Positions 21,563 through 29,963 of a stretch of DNA of 64,000 nt are shown piece after piece (the stretch's first letter is position 1; the number at the start of each line of letters is the position of its first letter). The position numbers and the translations under genes are program-made. The DNA is taken from the NCBI GenBank assembly GCA_003116975.1, contig BGKB01000020.1, positions 248,001-312,000 on the forward strand, written 5' to 3'. The notes beneath the pieces are model-generated. The model did not search any database. It saw nothing but the letters and a program-made list of their open reading frames with translations, and was not told the origin of the DNA. This stretch comes from Aurantiochytrium sp. KH105 (taxonomy: Eukaryota > Sar > Bigyra > Thraustochytrida > Thraustochytriidae).

Positions 21563-24500
21563 ATGGCTAGAACCAACGGCAAGGCTTCCGCCGCAGGCGC
21601 CAAAAAGTCCAATCATCGCGCGGTTCGTCCTAGCGAAATCGCCGATGATAACGACGATGAAGGCGATCCTTTCATTGGCATTCCTCAAATCCTCACACCG
21701 CCGCTAGCACCGAATCACAACGAGGCCCAGAGACTCGACGGACCTTTCAGAAACGTTCTCGGCGACGTTTTTGATGACTGGGGAACAAAGCCGCAAATTG
21801 AATTCGTCGAAGCCATTGCAATTTATGGAGCAGACTGGGAATCCATAGCAGCCGCGCTCGAGAGCAATAATAAGGTTCTTCCCTCAGAGGTGCGAGATCA
21901 TGCCGCAACCCATTTCGGACCCAAAGTAATGAGCACAATTGAAGCCAAACTACGAGCCCGAGCAAGCCGCCGCCGCAAATGCTCTCGCAAAACCCCACGT
22001 AAAGCCCGTCACAAAGGTCACCGCAAAGGCGTCAGGGATGTTGGCGACCGAGACGATAGCAGCGATTTTGAAGAAAGCGAAGAAGAGGACAATGACAACG
22101 ACAAAGAACGAGAACAAGAACAAGAACAAGACGAAGAGAGTGAGGACAAGGATCACAACGATGATGAAGAGGGAAAACGGGAAGATGGTGATGACAGTTC
22201 AGTCCATGGTGCAGAGATTTCAAAAGATCCAAAGCACACACGCAAAACGAAAACCCAAGCCCGAGACGAAGTCATCAATGTTGCAGCCTGCATCCCTTCC
22301 CTGGCGGAGAAAGAGGCTCCATGGAAACCAATCGAAGTAAAGCGTTTCGAAATCGCACGACTCCTCTTTGGATTCAATGACTCGAAGCGAATCGCGCTCA
22401 TGGTTGGTACGCGGTCCGTTCGCAACGTCGAGGACTTTGCCAAAGCGTACTCTTCAAAGGCGCGCCATGATAGCTACACGCACTTCCCGTCTCCTCGCGA
22501 GCTTTGCATCATTGATGTCGCAAGGAGCTATGCTGGTCACGGCCGCGCTCACATCTCGGTGGTCGCAGCTCTTAACTTTGGCTCTCGACAAGCTCCGATT
22601 TTCCTGCCTCTCCCTAGCACCGCCATCGTCGAAATTCATCCCTTTGTCGTTCAGCATAACGTTTTGGGCGTCCCCACAAAGCTCGTTCCCGTTCCTGCCA
22701 AAATAGCCTATCGCTATCTTGCATTTCAGAAACAGACTCCGCGCATTACGAGTCCTGGCTGCCGGCCCTGGGAAGACCTCGGCCCAAGTGGTCCCAAGCG
22801 CCGACGCTATCCGGGAGGCCTCACGACCGAGATTCGCATCACGCTCGCCAATCCAAGCGAAACCGACGTCATGCGCAAGGGGAGCTTCGTCCTCAAGCTT
22901 GGACTCAAAGACTGCGACGCCTTCACATGCGCACCAACCATCAAGACACCCGAGATCTTCATCCCGTTCTCGACACTTGCTTGGCCTCGGCCCGCGCTCA
23001 TCGCACCCATTAATGACCGCTATGCCCAGCCGAGCGATCAAGCCTTCGACTTTGAGAGTCTTCGGGCAGGGGCACTTCCTGGTCTCGACGCCGCGGCGAC
23101 GGCTCGTGTCATTGCAATGCGCCGTGCGCTCGCAGCACCCCCTCCTCGCTTCCGCCCGCCGCGGCGGCTCTTGCCCGTTGGCGAACCTAGGCTCATTTCC
23201 ATTCGCTTTCCCGACGTCGCGGACCTGTTCACAGTCTTTGCCGTCAATTTGCGCGCTGTAGGAGGCTTTCCTGCTTCAAAAGCTACGACGGCTCAGACCT
23301 CTCTTGCTTCGTCTTCATCCACAATCCTTAGCACGGCTGGTTCCTCGCATGTTCTTGTTGCAGAGATCACAAGCAAAAGTGCGCCTGATGAAACGGTCAG
23401 AGTCAATCTTGTACACAATGTACAATGCGAGTTTCATGACAACATCCCAGAGGCTCTCGTTCTTTTTACACTCGAAAGCAAAGAAATGGACGACAAACTG
23501 GCGCCGTCTTCGGCCATCATCCGCATGCGTGCGGGTGACTTTGTCAGTACCGATATTGGCCCACTTCCGGTCAATCGCACATCAGCCTGCCACACATTTG
23601 CCCGGCATCTGACACAAGCACTCTCCTCCTCCACACCTGGCGTTGTCGATCTCACCGCTGACGCCCAGGACTCTTTCGCAGCTGAGCGTGGGCGAAAACC
23701 TGCACATGGTAAGAAGGGATCGATGACAAAAAAGGGAACCAAGGTCGTCACTCTCTTGCGTAATGCCAACCACTACGACGACGCTGACACAAGCGACGAG
23801 GATTCGCGCGCACATAGAAATATCATTTCGGTGCAGAAACCACCCGCGAGCCCTGAACTGCTTCGACGTCAACTTGAAAAGTCTATGAAACGCCTCAAGC
23901 TTGACACGGAGACTGTTGCTGAGCTCCTCTGCCTCTTTCCCATGCAAGTTACCCGCTGGCTCAAGGGAGACGACGATAGCCAGGCTGCATGTGCTGTCGA
24001 GTACTGGGTGCGGCACACTGCAAATCAAGAGACTTTGGTCGAGGTCGGCGGTTCGCCGCCTGTCGAAGGCGTTGACTTTGAACAGACTCCAGAGTATGAA
24101 TTCCGGGTGCGCCTGCAAATGATCATCTGTATGGAGCGCTTCAATTTGACGCCCAGGAACCTTATTGAGAGGGCGGGGATCCAAACTCCATACGTCATGT
24201 TTCGCTGGCTGCGCTGCGCAGACGGGAATGACGCCGTTCTTTGCGCTGTGACGTCGTGCCTTGCAGACTGGTATGTCCAGCAGATTCGCCAAAAGTCCCT
24301 CGATCCAGCTGAAGGTACACCCGAGTACACGAGCAACAAGACCTGGTTTCGGGCCGCCCTTTGTCAGCACGACCGCACCGTGATGCGCAATCAGCAGGAA
24401 TTTGTTCAATTTGCAAAGGACCCGAAAATGCGCAAGTATCTTCGTCTCTCTGCTGAGCAAGCAGACCAGGTCCGTCGAAATGCTCGTGCTCTCTCTGACG

Positions 24501-25861
24501 CAACCAATATGGACATTGGGAAAAGTCCTATAGCCTCGGCTCGTCTCGGCACGGAACCGTCTCAAATTAGCGTCTTTCCTCACATGTCTCGCATTCGAGG
24601 GTTGCGCATTCTCCAAACACGGCTTTTGAGCTTTATCAAAAATCGCCGCGAACTTGACGAGTGCCCCGTGGATCGACGCATGCTTGTCAAGGCATTCATG
24701 GTGATGCTTCATTATCACCGACCGACACCTATTAAGGCACTCAAGGACAAGAGCAACGACGGCGCAGAGGACGGCCCTGTCGCTGTGGACCCTGAGGCGC
24801 TCATGGAAAAGGAGAATCTTGTCCCTTTTGGCGCCTATGCGACTCCCCTTGTCTCGCTTTCCACAGGCTTGCCGCCCGGGGTGATCCCGCCAAGCCCTCC
24901 TCCGACGGCTGCAATGCTCGAGTCGTATGCAATGGAGAATCCTTCTACGGGCGCCGCTATGGCGACAGCTGCTGCAATTGCTGCTGGAGGAGGAGGGTTT
25001 GGTGGCAAACGTGCTGCACCGTTTGCCGTGCCTGTGGGGCATATGCATCCTCAAGACAAGAGACAGCGAATAATGCCCAACCCCTATGGGGCTTATTTAC
25101 CCACACATCCTTCTCAAGACACGTCCACGTTAATGGCGAACTCTGCTCCTTTGCATGATCCGAACTCTCATCGCGACCTCCACCTCCTCCAACAGCATAT
25201 GCTGATGCAGGTACAGCAGGCACATGCTGGAGGCGCGAATCTACCAATGGGCCAGAATCAGGGTGCCAACTTTCCCGCTTCGGGCGTGCCACTTCATATG
25301 CAAGCGTTGTCGCTGATGAGGTCTGCGATGGCAACACCTGCGTCCATGACGCCAATGCCATATTCGATGCCTCCCGCTTCGGTGCCAAATGCAATTACGC
25401 CCGAGGCTTTGTATGCGCAAATGCTTGCCTTTGGAAACATAACTTCCAATTCGATGAACCCTGCCACAAACCCGTTCTCCCCGCCATCTCTTCCTCCCGC
25501 CTCTTCTTCGTCTTCAGTGTCAACAGGCTCACAAATGGGTGCTCAAACAGGTGCGCAAACCCAATCGAATGATTTGGCAGCGATGATGATGGCAGCAGCT
25601 GCGGCAGCGATTCGCTCGGTCGCTCCCGATCCAGGCAGCGCTGCAAACGTTGCTCAACTGCAGAACTTATTCCGTGTTTTGCAGCAAGTCCAAGCGGCGC
25701 AGGGCAGCCAGCAGCAGCAACAGCAACAGCAACATCATCACCAGCAACAGCAGCACCAGCAGCAACAGCACCAGCACCAGCAGCAACAACAACAGGAGGC
25801 ACGCGAGCGTCAGCTCAAGCTCTTGCAAATCGCCCATGCGAAATTTTCGTCAAACATGTAA
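21563..25861 (+). CDS. SANT/Myb-like protein with polyglutamine tail
   Basis: A 1,432-aa uninterrupted frame from ATG at 21563. Residues about 71-120 (DWGTKPQIEFVEAIAIYGADWESIA then EVRDHAATHF) match a SHAQKY-like SANT/Myb repeat with regularly spaced aromatics. A second weaker repeat lies at about 253-300 (WKPIEVKRFEIARLLFG...KRIALMVGTRSV). Between them is a basic patch (RRRKCSRKTPRKARHKGH) and then a long Asp/Glu run (about 156-215). Two further helix-turn-helix-like segments appear at about 765-815 (SMKRLKLDTETVAELLCLFPMQVTRWL, homeodomain-like ending) and about 850-905 (RFNLTPRNLIERAGI...MFRWL). The C-terminal third is Pro/Met/Ala/Gln-rich and ends in a Gln/His run (about 1382-1411) before a short basic tail. 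It is probably a nuclear DNA-binding or chromatin protein. The target and family are unknown. Confidence 0.85.
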   Translation: MARTNGKASAAGAKKSNHRAVRPSEIADDNDDEGDPFIGIPQILTPPLAPNHNEAQRLDGPFRNVLGDVFDDWGTKPQIEFVEAIAIYGADWESIAAALESNNKVLPSEVRDHAATHFGPKVMSTIEAKLRARASRRRKCSRKTPRKARHKGHRKGVRDVGDRDDSSDFEESEEEDNDNDKEREQEQEQDEESEDKDHNDDEEGKREDGDDSSVHGAEISKDPKHTRKTKTQARDEVINVAACIPSLAEKEAPWKPIEVKRFEIARLLFGFNDSKRIALMVGTRSVRNVEDFAKAYSSKARHDSYTHFPSPRELCIIDVARSYAGHGRAHISVVAALNFGSRQAPIFLPLPSTAIVEIHPFVVQHNVLGVPTKLVPVPAKIAYRYLAFQKQTPRITSPGCRPWEDLGPSGPKRRRYPGGLTTEIRITLANPSETDVMRKGSFVLKLGLKDCDAFTCAPTIKTPEIFIPFSTLAWPRPALIAPINDRYAQPSDQAFDFESLRAGALPGLDAAATARVIAMRRALAAPPPRFRPPRRLLPVGEPRLISIRFPDVADLFTVFAVNLRAVGGFPASKATTAQTSLASSSSTILSTAGSSHVLVAEITSKSAPDETVRVNLVHNVQCEFHDNIPEALVLFTLESKEMDDKLAPSSAIIRMRAGDFVSTDIGPLPVNRTSACHTFARHLTQALSSSTPGVVDLTADAQDSFAAERGRKPAHGKKGSMTKKGTKVVTLLRNANHYDDADTSDEDSRAHRNIISVQKPPASPELLRRQLEKSMKRLKLDTETVAELLCLFPMQVTRWLKGDDDSQAACAVEYWVRHTANQETLVEVGGSPPVEGVDFEQTPEYEFRVRLQMIICMERFNLTPRNLIERAGIQTPYVMFRWLRCADGNDAVLCAVTSCLADWYVQQIRQKSLDPAEGTPEYTSNKTWFRAALCQHDRTVMRNQQEFVQFAKDPKMRKYLRLSAEQADQVRRNARALSDATNMDIGKSPIASARLGTEPSQISVFPHMSRIRGLRILQTRLLSFIKNRRELDECPVDRRMLVKAFMVMLHYHRPTPIKALKDKSNDGAEDGPVAVDPEALMEKENLVPFGAYATPLVSLSTGLPPGVIPPSPPPTAAMLESYAMENPSTGAAMATAAAIAAGGGGFGGKRAAPFAVPVGHMHPQDKRQRIMPNPYGAYLPTHPSQDTSTLMANSAPLHDPNSHRDLHLLQQHMLMQVQQAHAGGANLPMGQNQGANFPASGVPLHMQALSLMRSAMATPASMTPMPYSMPPASVPNAITPEALYAQMLAFGNITSNSMNPATNPFSPPSLPPASSSSSVSTGSQMGAQTGAQTQSNDLAAMMMAAAAAAIRSVAPDPGSAANVAQLQNLFRVLQQVQAAQGSQQQQQQQQHHHQQQQHQQQQHQHQQQQQQEARERQLKLLQIAHAKFSSNM
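25708..25797 (+). repeat. CAG/CAA/CAT repeat coding Gln/His
   Basis: Imperfect mix of CAG, CAA, CAC and CAT codons inside the SANT-like gene. Mixed codons make it less prone to slippage than a pure CAG array. Confidence 0.9.
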
Positions 25862-26040
25862 CCTTCATCATGGCATCAAACAGACCCAACAAACGAACAA
25901 AACAATGAAACAAACAAAACAAGAAAATCCGAGACAAACACATGAACACAGAATAGCAAGATATGACAACATTAAAAAACAAATGACAGCGTTCGGCCAT
26001 CGCCGCCAATGACGAATACAGAGCCTCTTTTTCACGCGCG
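25862..26040. other. Convergent 3' flanks
   Basis: A-rich 179-bp spacer between the stop codons of the SANT-like gene (plus) and TMEM17 (minus). It holds both 3' UTRs and no further feature. Confidence 0.7.
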
Positions 26041-26541
26041 TCAATATTTATCCTCTGATACAAGTCTCGAGTAGCTCGTTGTCTGCTTCTTAACGAGGGC
26101 TTGCATGGCGTGATATCCCATAACAAGCTCTACCCCGGTAAAGGTGAACATGAAGCCGCCGAGGATCCGCTCGACGGGGAATTGCAAGTCTTGCAGGTTC
26201 ATGAGATACAGCAAACAGGGGAGCTGAGGGAACAATGAGAGAAGCAAAAAGACCGACATTTGCGGGAGTTTCTCCTGAAGATTCCCTGTAAAGCCGAACC
26301 ACAGACGAAAGACCTCGGAAGCGCACCACACACCAAAAGTCAGCGGCGCAAGAACTTTGCCGAATACGTCAAGCTCGAAGGTGCGCAGCTTTTCCGTCAG
26401 TGCAAGGCTTTGCAGCACAAGAAATATCGCAGACATGTACACATTGAATTGCAGACAGACTTGGAGCGCCGCACTCGTGCTCGAGCGTGTATGCACAAAC
26501 CCACGCGGCACTGGAGATTCCTCCTGGTCCCAGTCGCGCAT
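26041..26541 (-). CDS. TMEM17: TMEM17, ciliary transition-zone membrane protein
   Basis: A 166-aa protein starting MRDWDQEESPVPRG. TMEM17 is a four-pass membrane protein of the B9/MKS module at the ciliary transition zone, where it helps to gate membrane protein entry. The diagnostic stretch FRLWFGFTGNLQEKLPQM followed by VFLLLSLFPQLPCLLYL matches the family core as I recall it (RLYLGYMGNLQEKVPEL and the following LLLQLPLILFL). Four hydrophobic segments are visible: about 29-50, 64-88, 96-116 and 124-146. The length is slightly below the roughly 200 aa of animal TMEM17. TMEM80/216-type relatives share the fold but not the GNLQEK motif. Its presence implies a ciliated or flagellated stage. Upstream lie simple repeats and a pair of TGATATACGG motifs. 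Confidence 0.88.
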   Translation of the reverse strand: MRDWDQEESPVPRGFVHTRSSTSAALQVCLQFNVYMSAIFLVLQSLALTEKLRTFELDVFGKVLAPLTFGVWCASEVFRLWFGFTGNLQEKLPQMSVFLLLSLFPQLPCLLYLMNLQDLQFPVERILGGFMFTFTGVELVMGYHAMQALVKKQTTSYSRLVSEDKY

Positions 26542-26989
26542 CGTTCTCCGCGTCAGCCTTTAGCTACGTCGCGTCAAGTCGTGTCGCGTCGACTTGTGTT
26601 GAGTCGCGTGTCGTGTCGTGTCGTGCCGTGTCGTGTCTTACGCGCGCTGGCAAGAATCGCGCGTGTGTAGTATGGCTGGGCTCGTGCCATACAGTTCGAT
26701 CTCATACTCGTCTGCTTGCTTACTTGCTTGCTTGCTCGCTTGCTTGCTCGCCATCCCTGAAAAGGCGCCGCTCCGCGTTTTACCGTTGCAACTAGGAGAC
26801 TCGTCAAGTGTGTCCCAGTTTCATTGCTGATATACGGCCACCGTGACGTTGATATACGGTCGCCGAGTGCGAGGTTGACGACGCCGACCCGCAATGCGCA
26901 GGCGTCCTTTTCCCGCGTATATTTTATGCAAAAGCGTCTGGATCACTTTCACTTTGGAAATTTACGAAGGCATCATGTCTCATCTTCTC

Positions 26990-27440
26990 TCAGTTGCGGC
27001 TGCTGCGGCTGCGGTGGTTCGTAGATAAGACACTCCTTGCACTCTTTCTTTTTGCTGCAGCGCTGGAGCCAAAGACGATAATTTGCAGAGAATTGCCCAC
27101 GGAAAGAAAGACGACAAGACGTCCAAGCAAGACCATGGCATGTGCAAGCGCTCGCACCTTCTGAGACAGAGACAGAGATGCCATTTGTATAGTATGCCAC
27201 CGTGCCACAGTCTGTTGTCCATGGAGACCTGTTTGATAATATTCTGGCAGATTCGTCATTTTCTTGATAGAGAAAAATTGAACCGGGTCTGTGTCCAAAG
27301 TGAAATGGACCCGGGAAATAAAGTTGAAGCCGGAAGAGCCACCAAACTTTGCTGCCTGTTCAAGCTCTCTCTGTCGCCCTTGCCCGTGCGGTCGCTGCCG
27401 CTGGTCGTAGGCTTCACGATCCACGACTCTCTCCCCTCCA
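26990..27440 (-). other. Possible unrecognised exon or gene fragment
   Basis: The minus strand reads protein-like text, including KFGGSSGFNFISRVHFTLDT followed by MTNLPEYYQTGLHGQQTVAR, in one frame of about 144 codons without an obvious ATG at its 5' end. No family is recognised. It might be an exon of an unannotated gene, or chance. Confidence 0.25.
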
Positions 27441-27726
27441 TAATTTGACCCACCCTTCTTCCCTCCCTCCCCCCTCGCCCTCGTGCTCGTGCTTGTGCTC
27501 GCCGTCGCGGGTCACAGTGAACGGCCCTGGACAACGCGAAAGTCCAACTTCAAGGTCCGGTAAGGGACGTCGAGTCGCTCCGGATTCGCCCGAAGCTCGC
27601 CCGGCCTGGCGGCCACCGCTGCTTCTGTGCAAGTTGGAGAGCTACTAGCCAGTCGTGAGCTCGTAGCGCGCACGCGTAAGCTTAGCTTACATAAGTAGTG
27701 TAATGAGCCGGTTAAGATCGAGCGAT

Positions 27727-27788
27727 CGATCAATCAATCGATCAAACAATCAATCAATCAATCAATCAATCAAACAATCAATCAATCG
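27727..27788. repeat. Tetranucleotide array (AATC)n
   Basis: Tandem AATC/GATC/AAAC units over about 60 nt, upstream of the acyl-CoA oxidase gene. Confidence 0.9.
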
Positions 27789-27885
27789 CTGGAAATGGAA
27801 ATGGAAATGGGGAAATGGAGATGGTAATGGAAATGGCAGTGTGCGCGACCAGGACCTGCAGCTAGCTGCCTGCCTGCACTGCACT

Positions 27886-27914
27886 AGCTAGCTAGCTAGC
27901 TAGCTAGCTAGCTA
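27886..27914. repeat. Self-complementary (CTAG)n array
   Basis: About seven consecutive CTAG units. The unit is its own reverse complement, so the array can fold as a hairpin or cruciform. Confidence 0.95.
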
Positions 27915-28168
27915 GTACCATGGCTAGCAACACTGTGTAGAAAGCAGCGCGAGCGCACCGATTTCTGGCGGAGTACGCGACATTGCAATTGCACGCCTCG
28001 CCCGCCCGCTCGCTCTCTCGCAGCTGCAGGCCGGGCAGCAAAACAGTAATAACCAGCCGGCGCGAGCTCAAGCTTGCGGAGAGCAGACGAAAGCGCGGAC
28101 GTGAAGAGGCAGAGAGAGGCAGGGAGGCTCGCCGTGACGTCAGCAAGCTGGGAAAGGGACGCAAGACG

Positions 28169-29647
28169 ATGGCGGAGAAACTCTCGCACGAGCAATGGGT
28201 CGAGGCGCTGCTCGAGGCCACGAAAGGCTTCGGCGGGGACATCCCGCCGGCACAGCGTGCCGAGCAGCTGCGCGGGCTGATCAAGAGCGGCTTGCTCAAG
28301 TTCACCGACTTGCGCGATAACCCGGAGCGCTTCTTCGAGGCACATCGGATTCTCCTTTCGCCGGGTATCAACGCGCTCGGCGGCGAGGGCATGAGCGTGG
28401 CATTCACCGTCAGCTTCAACCTCTGGGCCGGCAGCATTCTCGGCCTCGGCGGGCCCAGCCAGGTGGCGGCCCTCGATGACATGCAAAAGGCCGGCACTCT
28501 CGGCTGCTTCTGCCTCACGGAAAAGTACGCCGGCGTCAACAGTGGCCTCGTTGTTCAGACCACGGCTACCTGGATCCCCGAGCGCCAGCAATTCCTTCTC
28601 GACACCCCCAACGATGGCGCCAAGAAAAACTGGATTAGCCAAGGTCTCACCGCCACAAGCGCCGTCGTCATTGCCAACCTCATTGTCAATGGCAAGTCCC
28701 ACGGCCCTCACGGGTTCGTCATGAAAATCCGCGACAACGAGACCGGCGACCTTGTTCAGGGGGTCACCATGGAGGACATGGGCCTCAAGACCTGCGCCAA
28801 TGACCTCGACAACGCGGCCGTCTCCTTCAAGGACGTCTACGTCGATCGTTCCGCGCTTCTCAACCGCTACGCGGACATCCAGGACGACAAGTACGTGCAA
28901 ACGACCGAGACCAAGATGCGTCTCGAGGTTATCGGCCAGCGCCTGCTCACGGGCCGCCTCGCCATTGCCGAGGCCTCCGTTGAGTTTGCGCGCCGCATCT
29001 TCGAGCGTGCGCGCAAGTATGCGGACGACAAGATTTGCTGGGCACCCAAGGGCCTTCCCCAGCCCCGCCTCTCTGAAATCCCGCACATCGCGGCCATCTT
29101 CGCTGAGGCCGACGCCAAGCTTGATGCGCTCGCGGCCTACAACGCCAAGGTTGAGAGCCGCCTGTGTACGCTTTTGCGCGAGACAGCCATTCCTGATGCG
29201 GACCTTGTCGAGTGCATTGCCGTCTCCAAGGTCAAGAGCGTCTGGACTGCGATCGACCTCACCGACAAGCTTAAGCGCGAGCTCGGCAGCTACTCTCTCA
29301 TGGCCGAGTCTGGCATGCAGAGCATTCCCTGGCTTCTGTGCTGCAGCTTTGCCGAGGGCGATGGCCGTATCCTCTTGCAAAAAATTGCGCGTGACTCCAT
29401 GAAGTCTTTCAAAAAGTCGACCTGGAAGGAGACTGGCAAGGAAATCATCTTTGGTTCTTCGCCCGAGCAGCAAGAGATGAAGCTTCGCTTCCAGCTCAGC
29501 CGTGTGCTTTCGAGCGCAACCTCCCCTGCCGACGCGGCCCGACTCTGGAACGAGAACTACGAGCTCGTTTACGCTCTCGCAGACGCTGTCTGTGACAGGC
29601 ACGTCGCCGAAGCCATTGGCGAGGACCGTATCCTCTCCAAGCTCTAG
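28169..29647 (+). CDS. Peroxisomal acyl-CoA oxidase-like protein
   Basis: A 492-aa protein from ATG at 28169 (MAEKLSHEQW). Acyl-CoA oxidases are FAD enzymes that carry out the first step of peroxisomal beta-oxidation, forming trans-2-enoyl-CoA and hydrogen peroxide. Residues about 112-145 hold the FAD/substrate motif CFCLTEKYAGVNSGLVVQTT followed by ATWIP, the ACOX version of the acyl-CoA dehydrogenase fold. Next come ANLIVNGKSHGPHGFVMKIR, DMGLKTCANDLDNAAVSF and a YVQ segment, all in ACOX order. EGDGRILLQK near residue 400 aligns with the ACOX EGDN(T)VLLLQ region that carries the catalytic Glu. The last three residues are SKL, a canonical PTS1 peroxisomal signal. It is shorter than typical ACOX (about 660 aa); most of the usual C-terminal domain is missing. 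A 589-codon antisense frame over it is judged a shadow. Confidence 0.87.
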   Translation: MAEKLSHEQWVEALLEATKGFGGDIPPAQRAEQLRGLIKSGLLKFTDLRDNPERFFEAHRILLSPGINALGGEGMSVAFTVSFNLWAGSILGLGGPSQVAALDDMQKAGTLGCFCLTEKYAGVNSGLVVQTTATWIPERQQFLLDTPNDGAKKNWISQGLTATSAVVIANLIVNGKSHGPHGFVMKIRDNETGDLVQGVTMEDMGLKTCANDLDNAAVSFKDVYVDRSALLNRYADIQDDKYVQTTETKMRLEVIGQRLLTGRLAIAEASVEFARRIFERARKYADDKICWAPKGLPQPRLSEIPHIAAIFAEADAKLDALAAYNAKVESRLCTLLRETAIPDADLVECIAVSKVKSVWTAIDLTDKLKRELGSYSLMAESGMQSIPWLLCCSFAEGDGRILLQKIARDSMKSFKKSTWKETGKEIIFGSSPEQQEMKLRFQLSRVLSSATSPADAARLWNENYELVYALADAVCDRHVAEAIGEDRILSKL

Positions 29648-29963
29648 ATCTGGCTGCAAAAGGTAAGGCTTTTGCAATCCAGCCAGCCAGCTAACCAGCC
29701 AACTCCCTCTTTCTTATATATATATCAACTTATACGTCTCTCACTCTCTCTCTCCTTTTGTTTTTATCCACGCGCCCATGATCTTGCGCAGACTGTGCCA
29801 GTATCCAGCCGAGACTTTCTCGAGCGTATACGCTTGCACAAGCCTTGTCACAAGCTTGCCTTGTCATGCTTTTTTGCGACGCTTTTTGGTTGTCGAATCG
29901 TCGTGTCGAATGGAAAAAGGCGGTCTCGCGGTTAGCCTACAACAACATAACAACTTGGCCCTC
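29648..29963. other. Intergenic region, 0.32 kb
   Basis: The 3' flank of the oxidase gene and 5' flank of the next plus-strand gene. It contains a CAGCCAGC motif, a (TA)n run with CTCTCT repeats (29715-29760) and no further gene. An alternative start for the next gene lies at 29910. Confidence 0.6.

Larger units (their letters stand above)
26542..28168. other. Divergent intergenic region, TMEM17 / acyl-CoA oxidase
   Basis: Region of 1.63 kb between two divergent genes. Features seen: GTCGT-type repeats (26565-26640), CTTG repeats (26700-26750), two TGATATACGG motifs 22 bp apart (26828, 26850), a possible minus-strand exon near 26990-27440, an AATC array (27727-27788), GGAAAT repeats (27790-27837) and a CTAG palindromic array (27886-27914). 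The ends presumably carry both promoters. Confidence 0.5.

Noticed and set aside
27908-29677. 589-codon minus-strand open frame
   Set aside because: Lies exactly antisense to the acyl-CoA oxidase gene, which has clear motifs. GC-rich third positions keep the antisense frame open; no domain seen.
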